The notes beneath the pieces were generated by a model that saw only the letters and a program-made list of their open reading frames with translations, ran no database searches and was not told the DNA's origin. From the NCBI GenBank assembly GCA_040905475.1, contig JBBDRM010000066.1, forward strand, positions 1-36,730: DNA of 36,730 nt, read 5' to 3'. Shown here piece by piece: positions 1 to 7,696 of the stretch; position 1 is the stretch's first letter, and each line of letters starts with the position of its first letter. This DNA comes from Actinomycetota bacterium. Lineage in GTDB: Bacteria > Actinomycetota > AC-67. Position numbers and translations under genes: made by a program.

Positions 1-1
1 T

Positions 2-106
2 CATGCGATGCCGCTCGTCGATGGACATCCCCGCATCATCGGGGCGATCAGCTCGTCGCGACCCCCGACGCAGATCGCCGTGGCGACTTCCGGTACGGGT
101 AAGTAG
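2..106 (+). CDS. possible 3' end of a gene entering from the left edge
   Basis: The frame beginning at base 2 is open from the window edge and reads about 34 codons, ending GTSGTGK-like (…VATSGTGK), to a TAG at 104-106. Third positions are mostly G or C, as in the real genes here. No family can be recognised from so little sequence, and the rest of the gene, if there is one, lies outside the window. The stretch between this stop and the convergent NUDIX gene (107-213) shows nothing recognisable. Confidence 0.25.
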   Translation, partial: HAMPLVDGHPRIIGAISSSRPPTQIAVATSGTGK

Positions 107-213
107 CCCTGCTTCGCTGCCCGTTGGAGCGTGGAGAGCGACGCTTGTCTGTGCGAGCGTTCGGGAATGTTCCCTGAGCCGGGGGATGAATAGGTGTCCT
201 CTCGAGCACTCGG

Positions 214-681
214 CTAGGGGTCGAACATGACGCCCTCTTGCAAGCGCTCGAGCATGTGGCGCGTGGAAGGCGAAATCCCGAGCTCGAATGCCTCGGCAAT
301 CGTGACCCACCGGACGTCGGCGATCTCGTCGTCCCCCGGGGCCGGGGCGCCGTCGACGATGTTCGCCTCGAACAAGGTCGTAACCCATGCAACCTCGTCG
401 CCGTTCGCGTATGTCATGCGGAAGTGGGGATCGCCGCCGAAGACACCAGCAACGCGGACGAGCTCGAGTTGGACCGACGCCTCTTCACGCGCCTCGCGTC
501 GCGCCGCCTCTGCGGGCGTCTCTCCCGGATCGACAGCCCCGGCCGGAAGCATCCAGTGGCCCTCGACATGCTGAACGAGCAAGATCTTCCCGTCCCGGTC
601 TCTGACCAGGACGGCAGCAGAAGGCCAGAAGAGCAGGTCGTGGCCGACCTTCTCCCTCAGACGTCGCACGTACTCAGACAT
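214..681 (-). CDS. NUDIX hydrolase
   Basis: A 155-residue NUDIX-fold hydrolase, which would cleave a nucleoside diphosphate linked to another moiety; the substrate cannot be told. The NUDIX box is intact at about residues 48-70 (GAVDPGETPAEAARREAREE), with the glycine, the RE and the EE metal ligands in place. N-terminal to it is the usual strand pair around the LLVQH and WMLPAG segments. I chose the ATG at 681 (MSEYVRRL); a GTG two codons upstream (687) is the alternative. The length is normal for a single-domain NUDIX protein. It stands alone, with no operon partner, and looks like ordinary chromosome to the left of the mobile region. Confidence 0.9.
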   Translation of the reverse strand: MSEYVRRLREKVGHDLLFWPSAAVLVRDRDGKILLVQHVEGHWMLPAGAVDPGETPAEAARREAREEASVQLELVRVAGVFGGDPHFRMTYANGDEVAWVTTLFEANIVDGAPAPGDDEIADVRWVTIAEAFELGISPSTRHMLERLQEGVMFDP

Positions 682-787
682 GCCCACGCCGCGAGCCTAG
701 AACAGCCGTCGGTTAGCCCTCAAGGTCGAGACCGCCCGTCTGCGCCAGCGCTCGGGAATGACGCCTGAGAGGTGGTCGCGAGCCGTA

Positions 788-1193
788 TCAGCCGATCAAG
801 ACCACGGGTCCCTCGTCGTGCTGCGGGAGGTCGTCGAGGATCTCATACCACGGAGCCTTCGACCCGACGAACATGTGGGCCGTCGGCTTGAGCGCCGGCT
901 TGTCGATCAATGACCCATACGGCACACGGATCTTGCCTTCGTGGCCCGTCCAATACAGCAGTGAGAAGCACTTCCCGCAGCGCCTCGCGTGGTGGCCATC
1001 GGCGTCGCCGATCAACATCAACGGGTCCACACCCTCGGTCACCCTCAACTTCTCGGGCTCGATCTCGCCCCACGGCAAGAAGGCCGAGCCCGTCATTGCA
1101 CAGCAGTTCGAGCAGGTGGCAGTTGAACGCGACGATAAACTCGTCAGACACCTTGAACCCTGCGGCATTGCATCCGCAGCGCCCTCTCAGCAC
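788..1193 (-). pseudogene. GFA/CENP-V family protein, frameshifted
   Basis: A small zinc-binding protein of the glutathione-dependent formaldehyde-activating (GFA)/CENP-V family, split by one base. The N-terminus (MLRGRCGCNAAGFKVSDEF, ATG at 1193) and the rest (CSNCCAMTGSAFLPWGEIE… to the TGA at 788-790) lie in different frames. They join exactly if one C is removed around 1115-1116. The repaired protein reads FNCHCSNCCAMTGSAF, the family's Cys-x-Cys-x2-Cys zinc site, followed by the second cysteine pair in RRCGKCFSLLYW and the PTAHMFVGSKAPWYEI tail. The repaired length, about 134 residues, is full. Either the gene is dead or the base is a sequencing error; the otherwise perfect conservation favours a recent event or an error. 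Confidence 0.85.
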
Positions 1194-1335
1194 GACGACA
1201 CTCTAGTACCGCCTCGAAAGCGCCAGTGTCCGCGAGTACACCGGAACGGACGAGCCGGTCAGTGCCAGGCTAAAGGAGGAAGCCGAGGAGCCTGGTCACG
1301 ACAAGCTAGGCGCCCGTGACCGTCGCGACCCCGGC

Positions 1336-1617
1336 TTACCCCTCGATGATCTCGTAGTGCGACACGTCTTCGATCGACACGCTGGCTGCTTCCGCAGCGC
1401 CGCTGCGAATCCGATTGGCAGCTTCGACGCTCGAGAGGAGCGTCTCCTCGCTGTCCCAGACAGTGACCGTCACTGCCTTACCGCTCGAGCGGTCGACGAG
1501 CAGCTCGGCGCGCTCGAGTCCGGGTTCCTGTACCTCACCGAGCGCTTGGCTGAATCGCCCGATAGCGCCCTCGACGTCATCGGCGGGAAGTTTGTATGTG
1601 CTCACGCGAGCCCACAT
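1336..1617 (-). CDS. dimeric alpha/beta-barrel (ABM-like) protein
   Basis: A 93-residue protein that reads like the ferredoxin-like, dimeric alpha/beta-barrel group that includes antibiotic-biosynthesis monooxygenase (ABM) domains. It opens with a strand (MWARVSTYKLP), then a helix, a second strand in AELLVDRSSGKAVTVTVWDSEE, and a further helix with an SVSIEDVSHYEII end. The ATG at 1617 is preceded by an excellent ribosome site (AAGGAGGA, about 6 bases upstream), so the longer reading frame to 1674 is not used. No catalytic residue is diagnostic, so whether it is an enzyme cannot be said. It is an isolated gene. Confidence 0.7.
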   Translation of the reverse strand: MWARVSTYKLPADDVEGAIGRFSQALGEVQEPGLERAELLVDRSSGKAVTVTVWDSEETLLSSVEAANRIRSGAAEAASVSIEDVSHYEIIEG

Positions 1618-1978
1618 GGAGTCCTCCTTTTCGCCCTGTGCGACGAGCCTACGACATGAACCGCGGCGAGGCAACGCCAGCCTTCTCCCAGGCGCGCCCG
1701 CCTGGAGCGATGGCTAGTCGCCGCTCGCGCAAGTTGATCGACGCCGCGACGTTGCCGGACGAATAATCGTCTGCGCGATCCTGAACGACGTGACCGACGA
1801 CGAGGAACTCGCCGCGCACCTGCGGATCGAGGGGCGCCAGCTCGAGGCCGGCAACCGGAACTAATCGACGGGAAAGATGAACTCTGGTTCGTCGGGTCCA
1901 TGTCGTTGTACGCGATTTGGAACGCCTCTCTCTACGTGAGGTCGAACCAACATGCCTATTTGCAGGCTCTTTGAGTTA
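1618..1978. other. gene-poor stretch with a decayed coding remnant
   Basis: No intact gene. One plus-strand frame around 1764-1864 is codon-biased (…IIVCAILNDVTDDEELAAHLRIEG…) and ends at a TAA, but it has no start and matches no family I know, so it looks like a remnant. From about 1952 to 1974 runs CCTATTTGCAGGCTCTTTGAG. Similar runs precede the tRNA-Thr cores at 10893-10913 (CCCATTTGCAGGTACTTT) and 34542-34560. This suggests an old element end next to the tRNA-Asp fragment. Confidence 0.4.
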
Positions 1979-2018
1979 CGGAAGCGACGGGACTCGAACC
2001 TCCGGCGTGACAGGCCGA
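1979..2018 (-). pseudogene. tRNA-Asp(GTC) 3'-half remnant
   Basis: Read on the minus strand this is the 3' half of a tRNA-Asp: anticodon arm with loop CTGTCAC (anticodon GTC) between TCGGC and GCCGG, then GGAGG, T-loop TTCGAGT, CCCGT, and an acceptor strand CGCTTCC with discriminator G. About six bases that should form the 5' side of the T-stem (a TCGCGG-like stretch between GGAGG and the T-loop) are missing, so it cannot fold normally. No D-arm or 5' acceptor strand is visible beyond 2018. Such 3' halves are typical scars of elements that integrate into tRNA genes. Confidence 0.6.
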
Positions 2019-2135
2019 GTCGGATGGCCGCGAGGCGTCTTGAAGCCCCGCGCTCGGCGCGTCTCCATATGCGAGTCTTGACGCCTTCACGATGGCATCT
2101 GGACGGCGATCAAGCAGCATGGAGGGAGAGAACGG

Positions 2136-2549
2136 ATGGAGCGATCGCCCGAGTTGGAAGAAGTGATCGTCGACTGGTGGGACGCTTTCTCCAGAGGAGA
2201 CGGTAGTTGGTTCGACCGCCATGTCTCGCGCGGGGCCGCTGTGCGTCTCGCCGGAACGGACTCGAACGAGTGGCTGGCGGGTGGGCGCGTGGGCGAGTTC
2301 CTCAAAGGGGCGGTGGAGGCGCTGGGTGGCACTCTCAAGATCTCCCCCGGCGAGCCCGTTGCCTTCCGTGAGGGCAACGTCGGCTGGGGGAACACGCGCC
2401 CGACTCTTACCTTGCGCGGCGGGAACGAGATCAATTTTCGCTGGAGCGCCGTCTTTCGCCGGGAAGACGGCGAGTGGAAGGCCGTCCAGATCCATGCCTC
2501 CGTCGCCATCCCCGACGAGGAGCTATTAGGGACGGACTCCCTGGGCTGA
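2136..2549 (+). CDS. NTF2/SnoaL-like protein
   Basis: A 137-residue protein with the cone-shaped NTF2-like fold pattern: an N-terminal helix pair (ELEEVIVDWWDAFSRGDGSWFDRHVS), the WLAGGRVGEFLKGAVEALGG helix, then four strands ending in FRWSAVFRREDGEWKAVQIHASVAIPDEEL. The last strand pattern (GEWKAVQIHAS) is characteristic of the SnoaL-like branch. These domains bind small ligands or act as simple isomerases and cyclases; no specific reaction can be read. The ATG at 2136 has a good ribosome site (GGAGGGAG, about 8 bases upstream). It stands alone between two degenerate tRNA-Asp fragments. Confidence 0.75.
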   Translation: MERSPELEEVIVDWWDAFSRGDGSWFDRHVSRGAAVRLAGTDSNEWLAGGRVGEFLKGAVEALGGTLKISPGEPVAFREGNVGWGNTRPTLTLRGGNEINFRWSAVFRREDGEWKAVQIHASVAIPDEELLGTDSLG

Positions 2550-3134
2550 TCGCTGACCGACGTCGTGATCGTGGATCGCAGCCGGCACGGACGTCAGCGA
2601 CGAGGCAGCCAATTTGGCTTCCCCATAGCGCGCTGCCAAACCGACGAACGTTCGAACCCGCGAACCCGCGACCTCCGGCGTGGCCAGACCGGCGGTCGTC
2701 TTGTTCCCTCTTCATTCGCGCAAAGGTCGCCGGCCAGGAACATAGATCGATCGTAGTTTCGGACGGAAGCGCGACCCTCCCCGCCTCGAGACGCCCCGAT
2801 AGTTCGACCTCGACCCGCTTCGAGTCGACTCGACACCCCGTCGATGCTACTCCGGCGCGGGTTTCGACGGTGATCTCCGGCCACTGAGACCTCGCGCGAT
2901 TTCGCCGATGCGACAGGTCCGTCTCCTGCGCCAGCGTGCTTTGGCCAGACGCGCGCGTCGGTCGGATTGCCACCGGTGGGGCCTTCACGGCACCGAAGTC
3001 GGTGTCGGCTGTGTATCACGCGGTCCGGCCAACGTGGGGGCTCAACCGGTGACGCCCTCTGGGTGAGTGGGGTGGTCATGGCCGCTGCGCCGGTGTGATT
3101 CCTCGGTCTCGTTGTCGATCGAGGAGGTTCGGAG
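2550..3134. other. gene-free stretch with a second tRNA-Asp-like fragment
   Basis: Nearly 600 bases with no supportable gene; open frames on both strands have poor codon bias and no recognisable domain. At about 2661-2686 the plus strand reads CGAACCCGCGACCTCCGGCG followed by TGGCCAG. This is the complement of a tRNA-Asp T-arm/variable/anticodon segment, here keeping the GCG piece that is missing in the 1979-2018 copy. It is a second, shorter scar of the same tRNA. The bases just before the integrase (3121-3129, GAGGAGGTT) form its ribosome site. Confidence 0.4.
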
Positions 3135-4349
3135 GTGATTCAGCAGGGTCAGGTGTTCAAGCTGAAGGCGAGGTCGGCGGAGGGGGAGCCGTTGTGGGCT
3201 TACCGGTATCGCGTCGCGGGCCGCGAGTCCGCGAGACTGCAGGTGGGCGGGTTCAGCAGCAGGGCGGAGGCGCAGCGGGCGCTTCAGAACAAGCTGGCCC
3301 GGCTGGTGCCCGGTGGCCGTTCGGCGACGCTGACGCTCGGTGAGTGGGTGGCGGAGTACCTGGAGGCTCATCAGGGTGAACGGGTCACGGTCGCGAAGCT
3401 TCGCTGGCTGCTCGGGAAGGCGACGGCCGAGCTGGGTGGAGTGCATCTTGTTGAACTCTCGCCGGAGCAGGTTTGTGCGTGGCGGCTGACGGTTCCGGAG
3501 GGGCATCGCTTCGAAGCGACGCAGGCGCTGCGGCAGGTGCTGAATCGGGCGGTCGCATGGAAGCTGATCGACGAGAACCCGGCCAAGCGCGGGGTGCCGA
3601 ATCCCGGCCGGCGCTGCCGGGAGCAGCGGCCGTTCGATTCCTGGCCGCAGATCCGGTCGGTCGCCGAGCGGCTCGGGCCAATGTTCGGGCCGATGATCGT
3701 GTTCGCGACCGCGACCGGACTCCGGCCCTCGGAGCTGTTCGCGCTCGAACACGGCGACATCGATCGCGCCGCCGGCGTCGTCCAGATCCGACGGGCGTAC
3801 GCGAACGGACGGGTCAAACACCCGAAGACGCGGCTGAGCAGACGTGCGGTTCCGCTGCAGGCGATCGCGTTCGAGGCGCTCGAGCAGCTACGGCCGCGTA
3901 AAGAGAGCCCGCTGCTGTTCCCGAACTCGCGCGGCGGTTACCTCGATTTCCGCAACTTCAACCGCCGCCACTGGAAGCCCGTCCAGAGAGCGGTCGGGAT
4001 CGAGCCGTTACGTGACCTCTACGACTTGCGCCACACCTACGCGACCTTCGCGCTCCGCGCCGGCGTCCCGGTGTTCGCGCTCTCGCGGTTCATGGGCACG
4101 AGCATCGCGATGATCGACCTCCACTACGGCCACCTCGCGATCGACAGCTACCAGCACGCCGTCTCGCTCCTCGATGCGCTCGCGCTCGAGCGGGCCGTGG
4201 ACGCTGGGTGGACGCCGGCGCTGAGACCCGCAAAGCCGCATCACGGCACGGTTTCGAGCTCTCGCGAACGCGGCTCTCGACGGACGGTGGACGCTCGGTG
4301 GACACCGACGCCACGACAGGGCGCGGCGACGGCACGCGGAAGGGGCTGA
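3135..4349 (+). CDS. tyrosine recombinase (integrase 1)
   Basis: A phage/ICE-type site-specific integrase of 404 residues. It has an N-terminal arm-binding region, a SAM-like core-binding domain (about 65-155) and a catalytic domain (about 165-345). Visible catalytic residues are Arg197 (TGLRPSE), Lys231 in the beta-hairpin (HPKTRLS), Arg299 (YDLRHTYATFAL) and nucleophile Tyr331 (DLHYGHL). The first His of the HxxR box is Tyr296, and the usual His/Trp after the Gly is Thr322 (FMGTS). The start is GTG at 3135 behind GAGGAGGTT. Its closest relative in the window is integrase 2 (7697-8845), sharing MIQQGQVFKL and most of the catalytic core. The 3' coding end contains GTGGAC repeats that look like arm-type sites, and a tRNA-Thr core begins 19 bases after the stop. 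It probably inserts its element into tRNA-Thr(GGT). Confidence 0.93.
   Translation: MIQQGQVFKLKARSAEGEPLWAYRYRVAGRESARLQVGGFSSRAEAQRALQNKLARLVPGGRSATLTLGEWVAEYLEAHQGERVTVAKLRWLLGKATAELGGVHLVELSPEQVCAWRLTVPEGHRFEATQALRQVLNRAVAWKLIDENPAKRGVPNPGRRCREQRPFDSWPQIRSVAERLGPMFGPMIVFATATGLRPSELFALEHGDIDRAAGVVQIRRAYANGRVKHPKTRLSRRAVPLQAIAFEALEQLRPRKESPLLFPNSRGGYLDFRNFNRRHWKPVQRAVGIEPLRDLYDLRHTYATFALRAGVPVFALSRFMGTSIAMIDLHYGHLAIDSYQHAVSLLDALALERAVDAGWTPALRPAKPHHGTVSSSRERGSRRTVDARWTPTPRQGAATARGRG
4197..4306 (+). repeat. left arm-type repeats of att core A
   Basis: Two paired copies of GTGGACGCTNGGTGGACRCC at 4197-4216 and 4287-4306; within each pair the GTGGAC units start 11 bases apart. They sit inside the 3' end of integrase 1, just left of the tRNA-Thr core at 4368. 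Inverted forms (GTGTCC) lie to the right at 4516-4532. Spacing by one helical turn on both sides of a crossover core is what lambda-type integrase arm sites look like; binding itself is an inference. Confidence 0.5.
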
Positions 4350-4367
4350 TTAGCAGGAACTTCGCAG

Positions 4368-4408
4368 AGCCCTCTGACGGACTCGAACCGTCGACCCCCT
4401 CCTTACCA
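4368..4408 (-). repeat. attachment core A: tRNA-Thr(GGT) 3' half
   Basis: Forty-one bases that, on the minus strand, give tRNA positions 33-73 of a tRNA-Thr: anticodon GGT followed by AA, stem GGAGG, T-arm GACGG-TTCGAGT-CCGTC, acceptor AGAGGGC and discriminator T. The identical 41 bases occur at 10916 and 34564, and 36 of them at 8851. The 5' half of the tRNA is absent on the right side, so this is a duplicated att core, not a tRNA gene. Confidence 0.88.
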
Positions 4409-4515
4409 CGTCACGCGCGTGCATGAACGAACATTCGCGGCGCCGTTTCCGCTGCAAATCAGTCGGTTACCGGAAGTGGACATGCGTCGCGGGACGTCGC
4501 GCGTGTCGTTCTGAT

Positions 4516-4532
4516 GTGTCCGTTTTGTGTCC
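4516..4532 (+). repeat. right arm-type repeats of att core A
   Basis: GTGTCCGTTTTGTGTCC: two GTGTCC units 11 bases apart. The same block, preceded by a similar stretch (GACGTCGC.CGTGTCGT.TCTGAT), is found to the right of core B at 8991-9007. The unit is close to the reverse complement of the GTGGAC units left of the core, so core A is bracketed by inverted arm sites. Confidence 0.5.
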
Positions 4533-4579
4533 GCGTTCTGTCGCATGACCAGACAACGCGCGTCTCACCGGCGATCGGT

Positions 4580-4984
4580 TCAGGGAACGAGTTCGAACGC
4601 CGCGGCATGACGCGGTCGCACGGTGCCGAAGTGGCGGCGGTCGAGGGTGGCGATCTGCGTGGCCGTGAGCCGCTCGGCGATGGCGATCAGGCTTGCGTCG
4701 GTTCCGCTCAGTCCGAGGTCGGCGTACCTCTCGATCAGGTCGGCGATCCGGCGGCCATCCGCGGGCGTGAGCGGCTCGACTTGGAGCTCGCCTGCAGCGA
4801 CGGCGCGGAAGAAGGCTGCTTCCGCGGCGGCGCCGAGCTGCCGGCGGATCAGGTAGGCGGTCTCCGCAATCACGAGCGGCGTGGTGATGAGCGGACCTGC
4901 GCCCGCTACCGCCTGGGCGCAGGCCTCGTGATCGGGGTCGGCATTGTCGGCGGCCGCGAGCAGAACGCTCGTGTCGACGAGCAC
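4580..4984 (-). CDS. vapC: VapC-type PIN-domain toxin
   Basis: The toxin half of a type II VapBC module: a PIN-fold ribonuclease of 134 residues, expected to cut RNA (tRNA in characterised VapCs) when freed from VapB. PIN acidic residues are visible: Asp4 (MLVDTSVLL), Glu at ITTPLVIAETAYL, Asp at LSGTDASLIAIAERL, and Asp in ATLDRRHF near the end. The start is GTG at 4984, three bases after the vapB stop, so the two genes are co-translated. The pair lies downstream of the primase-helicase gene inside the 4.5 kb element between att cores A and B, where it could serve to stabilise the element. Confidence 0.92.
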   Translation of the reverse strand: MLVDTSVLLAAADNADPDHEACAQAVAGAGPLITTPLVIAETAYLIRRQLGAAAEAAFFRAVAAGELQVEPLTPADGRRIADLIERYADLGLSGTDASLIAIAERLTATQIATLDRRHFGTVRPRHAAAFELVP

Positions 4985-4987
4985 GCC

Positions 4988-5218
4988 TCAGTCTCGGCCG
5001 AAGCCGTCGGCTAGGAGGTCGTCGGTATCTCGGGCGTAGCGGCCGGAGGTTGACGAGCCGAGGCCGACGAACGAGAAGGTCCGCGGAGCGGCTGAGCTCT
5101 CAACGGGAAGGGCTTCCGCCAACTCCGCGATCACTAGGTCGATGCTGACGCCGCGTCGCGTCGCCTCGGCCTGCAGCCGCGCGAGCGCATCCTCGGGAAG
5201 ATCGATCGTGACGGTCAT
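4988..5218 (-). CDS. vapB: VapB-type ribbon-helix-helix antitoxin
   Basis: A 76-residue antitoxin. The N-terminus (MTVTIDLPEDALARLQAEATRRGVSIDLVIAELAEAL) is a ribbon-helix-helix DNA-binding domain: one strand followed by two helices. The tail (SFVGLGSSTSGRYARDTDDLLADGFGRD) matches the VapC-binding tails common in actinobacterial VapBs. Its ATG overlaps the TGA of the repaired primase-helicase frame (ATGA at 5215-5218), so antitoxin translation would be coupled to that gene if the frameshift were absent. It probably represses its own operon, although no separate promoter is obvious. Confidence 0.9.
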   Translation of the reverse strand: MTVTIDLPEDALARLQAEATRRGVSIDLVIAELAEALPVESSAAPRTFSFVGLGSSTSGRYARDTDDLLADGFGRD

Positions 5219-7580
5219 GCAGCCAGTATAGGAACGCTGAGCTGCGCTGAGGGCGCGGCGGCGGGCGACTGCCCGCTGGTGAATCCCAGCGTCTTGTAGG
5301 TGCTCAGGCGGCGGGCGTGCATTGCGCGCAGTACGGGGACGCGGACGTCGGCGTAGTCGTAGACGCGAACGCTGCGCTTGTTCTCGTGGGCGCGCATGAG
5401 CCGGCCGGTGTATTGGACGAGGCGGCCCTTGAAGGAGACGGGAAAGGCGAGGAAGAGGGTGTCGAGCTGGGGCAGTCGAAGCCCTCGCCGAGGTACTGGC
5501 CGGTGGCGACGACGGCGAGCGGCTCGTCCGGTGCCGAGCGCTCGATCCGGTCGAGGAGGGCGGTGCGTACGCGCTTGCCGAGACCGCCCTCCAGCACGAT
5601 CGGTTCCACGCCGCTGCTGTGCAACGCGTCAGCCAGGAGGGCGCAGTGCTCCCTCCATTGGCTGAGCACCAAGCAGCGTCGGCCCTCTGCGAGCGCGTCG
5701 ATCACGTCGTCGCAGACAAGCGTCCTGCGTCTTTGGTCTTGCACGAGCAGCCGGAACATCTCCTGGATCGGCGTCTCGGCGGCGCCGGCCGGCGCGAACG
5801 TCGTCTGGCGTACACGGAGTTCGAGGTCGATCTCTCCCGCCGGGCCTTCGCGCGTTCCGATCTGGTGGCGGATCGGTCCGCACTGCATGGCGACGATCTC
5901 CTGCAGACCGTCGCGACGGTAGGGAGTGGCGGTGAGGCCGAGAAAATGGCGGACCGGCGCGCGCCGGACCGCTGATTCGAACGAGAAGGCGGGTAGGTGG
6001 TGGCATTCGTCGATGACGACGAGCCCGTAGCCGGCGAAGAACGCTTCCAGGTCGTCGACTGCCTTCAGGCTCTGGATCATTGCGAGGTCGACGATCCCGG
6101 TGAGTTTCCGCCTGCCGCCGCCGCGCTGCCCGATCTGTTTCGAGGGGAGACCAAGCAGCGTCTGGAGCCGCGTCCGCCATTGCTCGAGCAGCGGCTTGCT
6201 GTGGGCGAGGATCAGCGTCGGCAGCTGGCGTTCCGCGATGAGCGCGCAGGCGATTACCGTCTTGCCGGCGCCGGGCGGGGCGACGAGCACGCCGCCGTCA
6301 TGTGCCAGCATCGCCACGACCGCCTGCTGTTGCTGAGGCGTCAACTCGCCGCGGAACTCGAGCGGCAACCGTTCGTGTGCCGGCCGGTGATCGTCGGTCA
6401 CAAGCCGGCTACCTGCAGCTGCGACCGCGTCCTCGACTTGGGCGAGCAGGCCACGCGGTAGGTGGAGGTGGGTGAGGTCTTCCTCGTAGCAACGGATCAG
6501 ACGTGGCGTCTGGTGGGTCGAGAGGCGCAGCCGCTGCCGCTCGTAGAAGAGCGGGTTGTGCAGCGAGGCAAGGTGTTTGAGCTTGGAAAGCAGCGACGGC
6601 GGCAGCGCGCCACGCGGAATGGCGAGATCGGTTGCGATCGCGCACGGCACTTCCTCGGGCACGCGCTCGTCATGCCGTGCCCGCCAGCGCGCAGATAGCG
6701 CTTCGAGGCCGAACGCGACCTCGTCGTGCTCGTCGAGAAGATGCTCGAGCCGTTGGCTCGAAACGCGCTCCAGCGAACTCAGGAATCCCCACTGGTCTGG
6801 CCACGGCTCCATCGTCTCCGGGTCGAGGAAGACACTCGTTTCGGCGACACGGCAGCGGCCTTGCAGCGGCAGCGCGATCAGGTTCCCGAACCCCTTCTGG
6901 GGCAGGAAGTCCTGGTTCGGGAACAGCCGGTCGTAGCTCGCGAGGTCCAGCTCGGCTCGGCGGCCGATCGCGTCCCGGAGCAGCAGTGCTCCCAGCCGCC
7001 GCGCCGAGGCAGCGCGGACAGGCGCTGAGAAGAAGATCCAGACGTGGCCGCCCTCGCCCGAGCGGCTGCGCTCGAGCGCGGCCGCCACCTTGCGCTCTGC
7101 GCACGCCTCGAGCAGGGCGAGCGCGTCGAGCTGCCACGTCTTGCCGTCGAGGTCGCACGCGAGGAACCAGCAGCTGTCGTCCTCGAGCAGCGGATAGACG
7201 CCGATCGACTCCCGTCCGTGAAGATGCCGCGCGATCGCCTCGTCGGTCAGCGGCAGGTACGTCCTCGGCCCGGTCTTCGTCCAGCCGCCGGCCGTTGCGG
7301 GCACGTAGCCGCTCTCTCCCGTGCGGGTGTTCTCCCAGCGCAGCGCGTAGACATCCTCGCGGCCGCGGAAGAGGCTCCGGATCAACGCGACCTTCTCGAC
7401 CGCGGAAGCACCGGAATCGAGGTGAGCCGGAGAGCGAGCGTCACCGTTCCCGGCATCGATGATCGCTCGCGTGTCTTGCGCGAGCGCGAGCAGCATGCGC
7501 AGCCTCTCGTTCTCGGCGCGCAGGCGCTCCAGTTCGCTCAGGGCCGCATCGAGCCGGTGCTGAAGGTCTTTTCCGGGCAT
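5215..7580 (-). pseudogene. TOTE-type primase / SF2 helicase fusion, frameshifted near its end
   Basis: A large protein of the kind annotated as a TOTE conflict system primase. It has an N-terminal leucine-rich coiled coil (about 10-35, LERLRAENERLRMLL), an archaeo-eukaryotic-type primase domain (about 65-260; CDLDG at 142-146 for the metal pair, GGHVWIFF at 177-184, FPNQDFLP at 220-227) and a superfamily 2 helicase domain. Helicase motifs are Walker A APPGAGKT at 434-441, DECH at 524-527 and TATP at 550-553. The frame breaks at a C run (5469-5472 on the plus strand): after GEGFDCP one C is missing. The other frame continues QLDTLFLAF…, VQYTGRLMRAHENK to a stop at 5215. The conserved C-terminal helicase motifs are therefore lost unless the base is a sequencing error. 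Start: ATG at 7580 is my choice; a frame to 7655 is possible. Its stop overlaps vapB. Confidence 0.85.
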
Positions 7581-7696
7581 GGCCGCGATCGGCGGGGACC
7601 CTAACGAGCGCGTCTGTCGGCACCCGCGGGCGCGGACGGCGGGCCGATGCGTCACCGTCAGGGCTGGAAGGGGGTCGCTATCGAGAGGAGGCTCTC

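Noticed and set aside
2431-2988. A 185-codon minus-strand open frame before integrase 1
   Set aside because: Overlaps the NTF2-like gene, runs through a tRNA-Asp fragment and shows no domain or codon bias.
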